64,000 bases of DNA from Streptomyces sp. NBC_01306 (GTDB lineage Bacteria > Actinomycetota > Actinomycetes > Streptomycetales > Streptomycetaceae): assembly GCF_026340465.1 (NCBI RefSeq), contig NZ_JAPEPC010000001.1, forward strand, positions 2,483,501 through 2,547,500, read 5' to 3'. Position 1 is the first letter of the stretch, and every line of letters begins with the position of its first letter. The position numbers were made by a program, and so were the translations under genes. Below are positions 16,098 to 23,599 of the stretch, piece after piece. The notes below the pieces were generated by a model. That model did no database searches and was not told the origin of the DNA. It saw only the letters and a program-made list of their open reading frames with translations.

Positions 16098-16432
16098 GGC
16101 TGTCTCCTCGGGGACGGGGAAATGTGTGATGCCGTATCAGAGGTCGAGGTCGGGTCGGAGGACGAGGACGAGACGTGGGCAGGCCCGCGTGGGAGATGCA
16201 GATCATCATTGTGCCGTGAGCGGCCCTGCCCCTCGGGAGTGAGTACGGAATTGAGTGAGTACGGAATCGCCGTGGTCGACGGCGCCTTCGAGCGGGCCGA
16301 CGCACCCCTGCGATCTTCTGGGCCCGGTCTTCAACACTCGGCGGAGCAAGCGCGTATCCCCTTGTGTGACGCCCACTGAGACGAGGACCGAGATGCCGCT
16401 GTGCGGCCACGCGGACACACCCGGACGCACTG
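16098..16432. other. Divergent intergenic region, DapA-like/ECF sigma
   Basis: These 335 bp between divergent genes hold no gene. They must carry the promoters of both the lyase and the sigma factor operon, but no certain -35/-10 pair was found. Confidence 0.4.
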
Positions 16433-17014
16433 GTGGCTAGCGCGCTGCAATGGGTGCGCCGCCGACAGAACAGAGGCGCACACCGGGATGCGAACCCCTT
16501 CGCCACCGACAGTGGCGTGCAGCGTGCCTACGAGCTGTACGGGGGAGAGCTGTTCGGCTATGTGTACAACGCGCTGCGGGACCGGCAGCTGGCCGAGGAC
16601 GTCGTCCAGGAGACGTTCATCCGGGCCTGGAAATCATCCGGCGGATTCGATCCCCGCCGTGGCAGTCTTCGTACCTGGCTGTTCTCGATAGCCCGCAACG
16701 GCGCGATCGACGCCATGCGCCGGCGCGGCGTCCGGGACGCGGTCGGGGTGGACTTCCGGGAAGCGCTGGCCGAGGAACCGGCGCGCCATGACCCGGTCGA
16801 AGTCCTGCTGGAACACATCCAGTTGGACGAGGCGCTGAACCGGCTGAGCGCCGAACACCGGCAGACCGTGGTCAGTGTCTACTACGGCGGCCGTACCTGC
16901 GCCGAACTCGCCGCGGAGTGGGGCATCTCGGCTTCCACGGTCCGCAGTCGGCTGTATTACGGCGTACGCGCGCTGCGCCTGGTGCTGGAGGAGAACGGAT
17001 GGCTGGCGCCATGA
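16433..17014 (+). CDS. ECF-type RNA polymerase sigma factor
   Basis: The 193-residue ECF sigma factor has sigma-2 (about 28-95: AYELYGGELFGYVYNALRDRQLAEDVVQETFIRAWKS) and sigma-4 (about 130-185: RLSAEHRQTVVSVYYGGRTCAELAAEWGISASTVRSRLYYGVRAL). The GTG start at 16433 is poorly supported by ribosome-binding sequence, and a later start is possible. It overlaps the next gene, a membrane anti-sigma factor, by 16 bp, so the two are translationally coupled. The downstream secreted proteins are the likely regulon. Confidence 0.92.
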   Translation: MASALQWVRRRQNRGAHRDANPFATDSGVQRAYELYGGELFGYVYNALRDRQLAEDVVQETFIRAWKSSGGFDPRRGSLRTWLFSIARNGAIDAMRRRGVRDAVGVDFREALAEEPARHDPVEVLLEHIQLDEALNRLSAEHRQTVVSVYYGGRTCAELAAEWGISASTVRSRLYYGVRALRLVLEENGWLAP

Positions 17015-17667
17015 ATCCGGACTGTGCGGCAATCCGCCCCGTGATGACCGAACACCTGATGCTCGGGATGCGTCTGCCCGCGGAGGTCTGGGGTCATCTG
17101 ACCGGCTGCACCGCCTGCGCCCACGAGGCCGCCGAAATCGGCGATGTGGTCAGAACACTGGCCCGAGCCGAGAACGGTGTACACCGCACCGGGAGACCTC
17201 GGGCCACACCACAGGTGCCACCGGTCCGAGCGGTGGACATGCCCCCTCCGCGCACCGCCGGCAGCCGCCGGGGCCTGCGTCGGCGCCTCGTCCAGTACGC
17301 GAGCGTCGCGCTGCTGACCGCTGCCGCGCTCGCCGCCCCCTTCACTCTCCATGACCGGGGCCAGGGCTCACCGGGCACCGTCTCGATCGCACGCCAGGGC
17401 CGGATGATCAGTCAGCCCTGGGGCACCGAGGTGCCGGTGGCGCTGAACGGGCTGCGGCGCGGGGAGACGTACCGCCTGATGGCGGCGGACTTTACGGGAC
17501 TCCGCGTCCCGGGCGGCAGCGTGCGGACGATGACCGGCGAGCCGGTGCACGCCCAGGTGATGACCGCGCTGAGCCGCGAGGCGATCAAGGAGGTCATCGT
17601 GGAGGACACCCACGGCCGCGTGGTCGGCCGCGTGTCCACGACCGGGCCGCCCCCCACAACTGCCTGA
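16999..17667 (+). CDS. Zinc-type membrane anti-sigma factor
   Basis: The 222-residue protein has an N-terminal ZAS motif HLTGCTACAHEAAE (HxxxCxxC, about 33-46), a single membrane segment (LVQYASVALLTAAALAAPF, about 97-115) and an extracytoplasmic domain (about 125-215) resembling the C-terminal part of RskA-like proteins. It would hold the upstream ECF sigma factor at the membrane until an external signal triggers cleavage. The ATG at 16999 has GAGGAG 5 nt upstream; a second ATG at 17011 overlaps the sigma stop as ATGA. Confidence 0.85.
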   Translation: MAGAMNPDCAAIRPVMTEHLMLGMRLPAEVWGHLTGCTACAHEAAEIGDVVRTLARAENGVHRTGRPRATPQVPPVRAVDMPPPRTAGSRRGLRRRLVQYASVALLTAAALAAPFTLHDRGQGSPGTVSIARQGRMISQPWGTEVPVALNGLRRGETYRLMAADFTGLRVPGGSVRTMTGEPVHAQVMTALSREAIKEVIVEDTHGRVVGRVSTTGPPPTTA

Positions 17668-17772
17668 GCTGTAAGACCTCTTCACCGGTCGGCGCATCCG
17701 CGCCACCGGGCGAACCGCGACGTCCGCGAAACCGCGAAGACGTCCCTTTTTCATGGATATGGAGCATTCCTC

Positions 17773-19389
17773 ATGCTGTCAAAACAATGGGCCGGGTGGC
17801 TCCTCGCGGCCTCCCTGGGGCTGGGGGGCTTCGGCATCGCCGCCGCGTCCGTGGCCGACGCGCACTCGGGCCACGTCGACCCCCGGCCGGCCGCCGCGAG
17901 TCCCGGCGCCGCCCGGGCGGCGGCCCGCTACGGCGGCGGGGCCGGCCGCAACGCCCCGAAGCCGATCCCGGTGTCCGGCAAGGACCGGGTCTACACCGCG
18001 GACCAGACGTCCAACACCGTCAGTGTGATCGACCCGTCGGCCAACAGAACGCTCGGCACGATCGCCCTCGGCGACCAGCGGCTGGGGGCCGGTCTCAGCC
18101 CGCAGTACACCGGCGACGTCGACGTGCACGGACTGGCCTTCTCGCCCGTCACCAAGCGGCTGGCGGTCGTCAGCATCACGAGCAACACGGTGGACATCGT
18201 CGACACGGCGACCAACAAGGTCGTCAACCACACCGATGTGGGCCGGGCGTCGCACGAGGGCAGCTTCACCGCAGACGGCAAACAGTTCTGGGTCGCCGAC
18301 CGCGGCCGCGACACCGTCACCGTCGTCGACGCCGTGCACGGCGGAGTGCTCGCCAGCATCCCGGTGGGTGCGGGGCCGTCCAAGGTGGTGATGAGCCCGG
18401 ACGGAAAGCTGGCCTATGTCAACCACATCAGCCTCGCCGAAGTCACCGTCGTCAAGGTCGCCACGCACCGCCCGGTGGACCACATCACCGGACTCGGCGA
18501 CGCCTTCTCCTCCGACGAGGCGATCTCGCCCGACGGCAAGGAACTGTGGGCGGTCCACAAGCGGGTCGGAAAGGTCAGCGTCATCGATCTGACGCATGAC
18601 AAGGTCACATCGGTGCTGACCACCGGCCCGGACTCCAACCACCCGCAGTTCGCGGACACACCCCAGGGGAAGTTCGTCTACCTCACCGTCGGCGGCCTGG
18701 ACGAGACGCTGTCCTTCCGCCGTACGGACAGCGGCGTCCCGGACGCGACCACCGCCCCCGCCACCGTGATCCACGACAACGGCCATGCCCCGCACGGCAT
18801 CTGGCCCAGCGGTGACGGCAGCCGTCTCTACGTCGGCCTGGAGAAGTCCGACAAGGTGGACGTCATCGACACCGCGACCAACAAGGTGACCGGCACCATC
18901 CCGATCGGCCAGGAACCGCAGGCCGTCGTCTACGCGCCACTGGCAGCGCCGGCCGGTTCAGCCGCCCACCTCGGCAGCCAGGGACTGGACGAGCAGGCAC
19001 GCAACGTGCCGACCACCCTCCCGGACGGCACCGCGGGCGAGACACTCGACCCGGTCAAGGGCCGCGCCCTGGAGGCCACGGTCCGCCCGGTCAACGGGCT
19101 CGACATGATCCAGCTCCAGGCGCGGGGCCTGAAGCCGAAGACGACCTACCAGGCGTTCTCGGCAGGGGCGGACGGCCGAAAGGCCGCGGTCGTGTCGTTC
19201 AGCACCGACGCGAACGGCAACGCCCCCATGGTGCTGGCGTTCAGCGCCTTCGACGGCCGGAGCATCTCGCTGGCCGTGAAGAACGCCGGAGTCGCCAAGG
19301 CCACGTCCTTCCAGCTCAACCGGATGCACAGCGGCAGCGCCAACGGTGCCGTCACCGCCACCGACCTCCTGTACTGCGACTGCTGCTGA
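17773..19389 (+). CDS. Secreted YVTN beta-propeller protein with Cys-rich tail
   Basis: The 538-residue product has a signal peptide (about 1-30; cleavage after VADA would leave HSGHVDP). Repeats of the YVTN/YncE type follow, for example NTVSVIDPSANRTLGTI, NTVDIVDTATNKVVNH and DKVDVIDTATNKVTGTI, giving a seven-bladed propeller through about residue 380. A second domain (about 410-530) follows, and the chain ends YCDCC. The His-rich mature N-terminus and the CDCC tail suggest metal binding. It lies between the sigma/anti-sigma pair and a YcnI-type copper protein, 27 bp upstream of the latter, so a surface copper-handling role is plausible. Confidence 0.85.
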   Translation: MLSKQWAGWLLAASLGLGGFGIAAASVADAHSGHVDPRPAAASPGAARAAARYGGGAGRNAPKPIPVSGKDRVYTADQTSNTVSVIDPSANRTLGTIALGDQRLGAGLSPQYTGDVDVHGLAFSPVTKRLAVVSITSNTVDIVDTATNKVVNHTDVGRASHEGSFTADGKQFWVADRGRDTVTVVDAVHGGVLASIPVGAGPSKVVMSPDGKLAYVNHISLAEVTVVKVATHRPVDHITGLGDAFSSDEAISPDGKELWAVHKRVGKVSVIDLTHDKVTSVLTTGPDSNHPQFADTPQGKFVYLTVGGLDETLSFRRTDSGVPDATTAPATVIHDNGHAPHGIWPSGDGSRLYVGLEKSDKVDVIDTATNKVTGTIPIGQEPQAVVYAPLAAPAGSAAHLGSQGLDEQARNVPTTLPDGTAGETLDPVKGRALEATVRPVNGLDMIQLQARGLKPKTTYQAFSAGADGRKAAVVSFSTDANGNAPMVLAFSAFDGRSISLAVKNAGVAKATSFQLNRMHSGSANGAVTATDLLYCDCC

Positions 19390-19416
19390 CAGCCCGGCCC
19401 ACCTGAGGAGTTCACC

Positions 19417-20181
19417 ATGCCCCACCGCACCGGACGCCGCTCCGCACCTCTCGCTCTCGCCGCTGCCGGTGCGGTCGGGGCGGTGTTCCTCCTGGCCGCT
19501 CCGGCCTCCGCGCACGTCCGGGTCATCTCGCAGGACGCCGAACCGGGGGGTGCCGCGAAGCTGGAGTTCCGGGTCCCCAGCGAGGAGGCCGATGCCACGA
19601 CCGTCCGCCTTCAGGTCAGGCTGCCGGCCGGCGTCCACCTCGCCTCGGTGCTACCGGTCGAGGGCTGGCAGGAGCAGACCGCCGCTCCGGCGTCCGACGG
19701 CTCGGTGTCGCTGACCTGGACCGCCATGGCCGGGCACGACATCAAGCCCGACGAACACCAGTACTTCGGCATCAATGTCGGCCCGCTTCCCGATGATCGG
19801 CCCACGCTGGGCTTCAGTACCGTGCAGACCTACTCCGACGGCTCCGTCGTCACCTGGGACCAGCGGCAGACCGGCAGCACGGAGCCGCCGTTCCCCATCC
19901 CGCTGCTGGTCCTCGATCCCACCGCCGCGTCCCGGGCACCGGACGGCGGCACGGGGGCCGCTCCGCAGGCCGGCGCCGCGCCCGCGGCACCTTCACCGAC
20001 CGCCTCCGCGAGCCCGGCCGCGCCGTCGGTCACCACCGCCGCCACCACGCGCGGCTCCGGTTCCGGTTCCGGCTGGGCGCCCTCTGCGGTGGCCGCCGCT
20101 CTGCTGGCGCTGTCGGGCGGTACCGCTCTGGCGACCGCACGCCACCGCAGGAACAAGAACCGCGGCCGCGCGGCCTCCTGA
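19417..20181 (+). CDS. YcnI-type (DUF1775) copper-binding membrane protein
   Basis: The 254-residue protein has a Sec signal ending ASA, so the mature chain starts HVRVIS. In YcnI proteins that N-terminal histidine is a copper ligand, together with a Glu and a Trp; GW is present near residue 88. DUF1775 spans about 32-165, followed by an Ala/Pro/Ser linker and a C-terminal membrane anchor (SAVAAALLALSGGTALATA) with a basic tail. AGGAG precedes the ATG. It probably forms an operon with the propeller protein and the ECF system, and acts at the outer face of the membrane. Confidence 0.9.
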   Translation: MPHRTGRRSAPLALAAAGAVGAVFLLAAPASAHVRVISQDAEPGGAAKLEFRVPSEEADATTVRLQVRLPAGVHLASVLPVEGWQEQTAAPASDGSVSLTWTAMAGHDIKPDEHQYFGINVGPLPDDRPTLGFSTVQTYSDGSVVTWDQRQTGSTEPPFPIPLLVLDPTAASRAPDGGTGAAPQAGAAPAAPSPTASASPAAPSVTTAATTRGSGSGSGWAPSAVAAALLALSGGTALATARHRRNKNRGRAAS

Positions 20182-20274
20182 GTTCACCGGCGATGAGCGA
20201 GAACCCGGAGCTCGGCCCCGGTGTCGCATCAACTGCCCGGCGGCGCACTGCACGAATGGGCACACGACACAGCA

Positions 20275-20306
20275 GTGCGCCGCGAGCGGGCCCACTCGCG
20301 GCGCAC
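20275..20306. terminator. Bidirectional terminator
   Basis: Perfect 12-bp arms (20275-20286 and 20295-20306) flank an 8-nt loop, placed between the convergent YcnI-type gene and the lamin-tail gene (stop at 20325). Confidence 0.85.
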
Positions 20307-20324
20307 CTGATGTCACCTCAGCCG

Positions 20325-20798
20325 TCAGTGGTGACGGTGCCCCAGACGCTCGACGTCCACCACGTGGCCGCGCGCGTCGCGCAGGGTCGCGGTGTCGACG
20401 CGGTCCCAGATCGGCGCGCGCCGGTTCTGGTAGACGTCGTTCCAGGTGTCACGGCCATGGCCGGTGTGGACCTTGACCGACTTGTGTGCGCCGAGCCGCA
20501 GCGCGTGGAAGCGGTACGAGTGGTGCTGAGCGTCACTCAGCGTCCAGCCGCGCAGCTCCACGGGCCTGCGGGAGTTGTTGGTGACGGTGATCCACTCCGC
20601 GTCCACCCGGTTGCCACGGTGGTGCCCGCGGCCGTGGCTGTCGATGTGGTGGACGGCGCCCACCACCACGGCCGAGCGCTCAGGGCGCGAGGCGGGGTGG
20701 TGGTGGTCGGCGGCCGCTGCCGGGAAGGCGGCGGCCAGCAGGGCCCCGGAGGCCAGTACAGCTGCGGCGAGACGGGAACCTGAAGACAAAGACGACAT
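20325..20798 (-). CDS. Secreted lamin-tail-domain protein, His-rich
   Basis: The 157-residue exported protein has a signal peptide (about 1-30, ending AAA) and a lamin-tail domain (about 45-150): DAEWITVTNNSRRPVELRGWTLSD, LRLGAHKSVKVHTGHGRDT and ATLRDARGHVVD. The mature protein begins DHHHP, contains HHIDSHGRGHHRG and ends GHRHH. Lamin-tail domains in bacteria bind surfaces or envelope parts and often occur with nucleases. The histidine clusters and the copper-related genes next door suggest metal binding, which is only an inference. Confidence 0.85.
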   Translation of the reverse strand: MSSLSSGSRLAAAVLASGALLAAAFPAAAADHHHPASRPERSAVVVGAVHHIDSHGRGHHRGNRVDAEWITVTNNSRRPVELRGWTLSDAQHHSYRFHALRLGAHKSVKVHTGHGRDTWNDVYQNRRAPIWDRVDTATLRDARGHVVDVERLGHRHH

Positions 20799-21226
20799 GG
20801 AACCCCCAGATCAGGGCATGCGTGCACCGGTCGGCCCACGCATGGTGCAGATGAACTTCCGGCTCTGTGCCGGACCACCACACTCTGAACCGAGCGGGTT
20901 CCGATGTCCGGATAACCTTCACCACTTTGCCAAAACCGGACAAAACACACACCGTCAGATCATCCGGCGCATACGCCCCCGCGCACCTCGACAGGTAACG
21001 CGCTCCCCACGGACACCGGCCCGCGCGGCGGCCCTTCCCCTGACCGGACACCTGAACGGATTCCCTCCCGTACCCCGGAAGGTGAGCCCGGACCAGCTCC
21101 ACGACCACCCCAGCACCCGACTGCCGCACAGCGGGCAACTCCGCCATCCAGCCCCGCAGATGGTGACCGATCCGCTACTGTGCGTGATAAAGCCCAGTCG
21201 GGTTTCAGGACACAAGGGGACCTTGA
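20799..21226. other. Divergent intergenic region, lamin-tail/TNT genes
   Basis: These 428 bp between divergent secreted-protein genes contain no credible gene. They should hold both promoters. The stretch 20920-20955 is A-rich (CCAAAACCGGACAAAACACACACC) compared with its surroundings. Confidence 0.4.
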
Positions 21227-21919
21227 GTGAACCGAATTCGCACCGTTCTCGCAGCGCTGACCGTCACCGCGGCGACCGCGGCGGCACCCGCAGCCGCGAG
21301 CGCCGATCCGCAGCAGCACCCGGACCGGTCAGCGGCCTCCGAGCCGCAGCACGCCCCCTGCTCGGGGGAGTTCCAGGGCGACGCCAGGCTCGGGCCGCAG
21401 TGGCTCCCCTCGAAGCACGAGAAGCCGGTGGGCCCGCTGCTCAAGGGCTACCACCGGACCGGGAAGCTGTCGTCCGGGGACTTCCTGAAGAAGTACTGGG
21501 AGGGGCCCGCGGATTCGGGCAGTTGGAAGTACCCGCCGAACGACGGGTTCAAGGAGGTCAACGGGCGGGTGGACAAGGAGCCCGAGAAGCTGCGCACCGG
21601 CGAGCGCCTGGACCGCTTCGGCTCCGAGTACGGCTCCTACCTGGCGCCCGCCGGCGACTCGTACGCCAAGCGCGCGCTGCCCCCGCAGAGCCTCAACACC
21701 CGTGACGCCGCGGTGCCCTGCGACTATCACGTCTACCGGGTGGCCAAGCCGTTCTGGGTGTGGCAGGGCGGCATCGCGCCGTGGTTCGAGCAGCCGGGCA
21801 ACGGGCAGCAGATCAAGCTCGATCCGGTATTCCTGAGCCCGGGTGAGGGCCAACGGCTGAACGTGAAGTGGCTGCTCGACCACCACTACCTCGCTCAGGC
21901 CGCCCGAGCCGGCGAGTAG
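21227..21919 (+). CDS. Secreted TNT-domain protein (NAD+ glycohydrolase-type toxin)
   Basis: The 230-residue protein has a Sec signal (about 1-26, AAASA) and a C-terminal TNT domain (about 98-205): WKYPPNDGF, LRTGERLDRFGSEYGSYLAPAG, YAKRALPP and PWFEQPGNGQQIKLDP. The family prototype, tuberculosis necrotizing toxin, hydrolyses NAD+ in host cells; its arginine (LDRFG) and late glutamine blocks are represented here. The GTG start has AGGGGA about 7 nt upstream. A 78-residue gene follows after 7 bp and may encode an immunity protein. Competition with other microbes is the likeliest role. Confidence 0.85.
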   Translation: MNRIRTVLAALTVTAATAAAPAAASADPQQHPDRSAASEPQHAPCSGEFQGDARLGPQWLPSKHEKPVGPLLKGYHRTGKLSSGDFLKKYWEGPADSGSWKYPPNDGFKEVNGRVDKEPEKLRTGERLDRFGSEYGSYLAPAGDSYAKRALPPQSLNTRDAAVPCDYHVYRVAKPFWVWQGGIAPWFEQPGNGQQIKLDPVFLSPGEGQRLNVKWLLDHHYLAQAARAGE

Positions 21920-21926
21920 CACACCC

Positions 21927-22163
21927 ATGGACCGCCACGAACTGCGTGCCGCGCTGCGCGACGCCGGGGTACCCGACGGCTACTACCGGATCGAGGGGGT
22001 CCATGAACCGTCCCCCGCGCCCACCGACTTCCTCTATCTGAAGCGGACCGAGGACGGCACGGCGTGGGAGACCGGTGCGTACGAACGCGGCCTGTCCGAG
22101 GTCATCGGCCGGCACGAGACGGAGCCGGACGCCTGCGCGCACCTGCTGCGGCTGCTCGTCTGA
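21927..22163 (+). CDS. Small protein beside the TNT toxin, possible immunity factor
   Basis: The 78-residue, acidic, cytoplasmic-looking protein contains MDRHELRAALRDAGVPDGYYRIEG and ERGLSEVIGRHETEPDACAHLLRLL. It has no signal or membrane segment. I recall similar short proteins in Streptomyces but no assigned function. It starts 7 bp after the TNT gene stop, so it is surely co-transcribed. An immunity role is inferred from that position only; the known mycobacterial immunity factor is about twice this length. Confidence 0.6.
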   Translation: MDRHELRAALRDAGVPDGYYRIEGVHEPSPAPTDFLYLKRTEDGTAWETGAYERGLSEVIGRHETEPDACAHLLRLLV

Positions 22164-22223
22164 CGCCGGCCGGAATCACCGGCGGGCAAAGGCAGTAGGG
22201 GCCGCGGCCACCGGCGGCAACGG

Positions 22224-22478
22224 CTACTGGTCGCCCACGTCCCGCCGGTTCGACAGGGCCGACTCCGCGAGGGACGACAAACCCTCGACGTAGACCGTGC
22301 CGTCCGGCGCGGGCCGTACGACGAGCCACCCACGCGCACCCAGGCTGCGCACCTGCCCCCGCACCTCGTCGCCGAGCTCGGCCGCGAGGTCGTCCTCGCG
22401 GGGGGTGCTGCCCGCGTGCAGATGCTCGCGGATCCGGAGGAGCAGCGCCTCTTCCTGCGCGGTGATGTTGAAGTCCAT
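22224..22478 (-). CDS. Small hypothetical, possible winged-helix protein
   Basis: The 84-residue protein reads MDFNITAQEEALLLRIREHLHAG, then REDDLAAELGDEVRGQVRSLGARGWLVVRPAPDG. The helix-turn-helix-strand order and the final PDGTVYVEG hairpin look like a small winged helix. No family could be named. It runs convergent to the TNT/immunity pair and is separated by a hairpin from the next minus-strand gene. Confidence 0.5.
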   Translation of the reverse strand: MDFNITAQEEALLLRIREHLHAGSTPREDDLAAELGDEVRGQVRSLGARGWLVVRPAPDGTVYVEGLSSLAESALSNRRDVGDQ

Positions 22479-22610
22479 CCCTGGACGCTACGGCCCGCCG
22501 GACGGCGCCGCGCGCGGAGGGGCCGAACTCGCCCCGGACCCGCCCCGCCTCCACCCGGTATCCGCACTCCGCGACCGGACCGGACGCACCGGCTCGGACG
22601 CACCGGCATG

Positions 22611-22652
22611 GAGAGGCCCGCGGGCGCCTTCGCAGGGCGCCGCGGGCCTCTC
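22611..22652 (-). terminator. Terminator of the Ala/Pro-rich protein gene
   Basis: Arms of 18 and 17 nt (22611-22628 and 22636-22652) pair with one bulged G around a 7-nt loop, about 40 nt past the stop at 22695. Confidence 0.8.
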
Positions 22653-22694
22653 GCATACGGGCTCGGTCCGCTCACTCAAGTGGGCACGGGCCGG

Positions 22695-23342
22695 TCAGGC
22701 ACCCGGCACGGCCGGCAGCTGGGCGACGCCCGGCACCGTCGGAAGCGCCGGGAGGCCCGGCAGGTTCGCGGCCGGGAGACCGCCGCCGAGCAGGATGGCG
22801 ACCAGGACGTTCACCTGGGCGGTGAGTACGGCCTGGACCGCCGCCGCGACCTCGGTGGGCTTGCCGGTGGTGACCGCCTTGACGAGGGCGTCGACCTTGG
22901 CCTGGAGGTCGGCCGCCGCCTTCGCCTTGAGCGCGGCGCCCGGGTCGGGTGCGGCGGGCGCGCCGGACACCCCGGTCGCACCGCCGGGGATGCCGGGGGC
23001 CGCGGGCGCCGCGGGCGCGGCTTCCGTGACCTTCGCCAGGGCGGCCTTGACGGGGTCGGCCAGCTTGGTGGCGTCCGCGGCGGGAAGCTTGCCGTCGGGG
23101 GCCTTCAGTACGGCGTTGACCAGGTCCGTCACCGGCTTCAGGACACCGCCGGCGTCGCCCAGCAGCTTCGCCTGACTCGCGAGCTTGTCGGCACCCGGCA
23201 CCGGGACGGCCGGGGCGCTCGCGGGGCGTGCCGCGGGGGCGTCGCCGACCGCCGCGTAAGCCGCCGGGCCCGCTATGCCGAGGGTGAGGGCGCCGCAGAC
23301 GGCGGACGAGACGAGGAGGCCGGCCTTCGGGGACATGCGCAT
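22695..23342 (-). CDS. Secreted Ala/Pro/Val-rich protein of unknown function
   Basis: The 215-residue product has a signal peptide (about 1-30: MRMSPKAGLLVSSAVCGALTLGIAGPAAYA). The mature part is 40% or more Ala/Pro with amphipathic helical stretches (DLVNAVLKAPDGKLPAADATKL, ADLQAKVDALVKAV, VAAAVQAVLTAQVNVLVAILLGG). The C-terminus repeats LPGLPALPTVPGVAQLPAVPG. No enzyme motif is seen. A surface or matrix role is possible, but none is established. Confidence 0.75.
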   Translation of the reverse strand: MRMSPKAGLLVSSAVCGALTLGIAGPAAYAAVGDAPAARPASAPAVPVPGADKLASQAKLLGDAGGVLKPVTDLVNAVLKAPDGKLPAADATKLADPVKAALAKVTEAAPAAPAAPGIPGGATGVSGAPAAPDPGAALKAKAAADLQAKVDALVKAVTTGKPTEVAAAVQAVLTAQVNVLVAILLGGGLPAANLPGLPALPTVPGVAQLPAVPGA

Positions 23343-23554
23343 GGAAAGCGTTCCTTTCGGAAGTGCGGGAAGTACTCACCGCCACCGTGCAAACGCTTGA
23401 ATACGGCGCGCAATCGCTGAGTCACTTGGCGTAACCCGCGACCGGTCGCCCAAAGCAGCTCTGACCTGCGCGTCTGCCGAACACCCGGGGGCCGGGCCGA
23501 TGCATCCGTTAGGGGGAGCGCACCCGGGCCGCCGGACACCGCGTACGGACACGG

Positions 23555-23588
23555 CTGCGGCCCCCGGGACGGGTCCCGGGGGCCGCAG
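23555..23588 (-). terminator. Terminator of the GH20 gene
   Basis: Perfect 16-bp arms (23555-23570 and 23573-23588) lie directly downstream of the hexosaminidase stop at 23600. Confidence 0.85.
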
Positions 23589-23599
23589 TCACGAGGCGG

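Noticed and set aside
15312..16379. 355-residue frame opposite the DapA-family gene
   Set aside because: Low-complexity shadow; the minus-strand frame carries both catalytic residues of the family.
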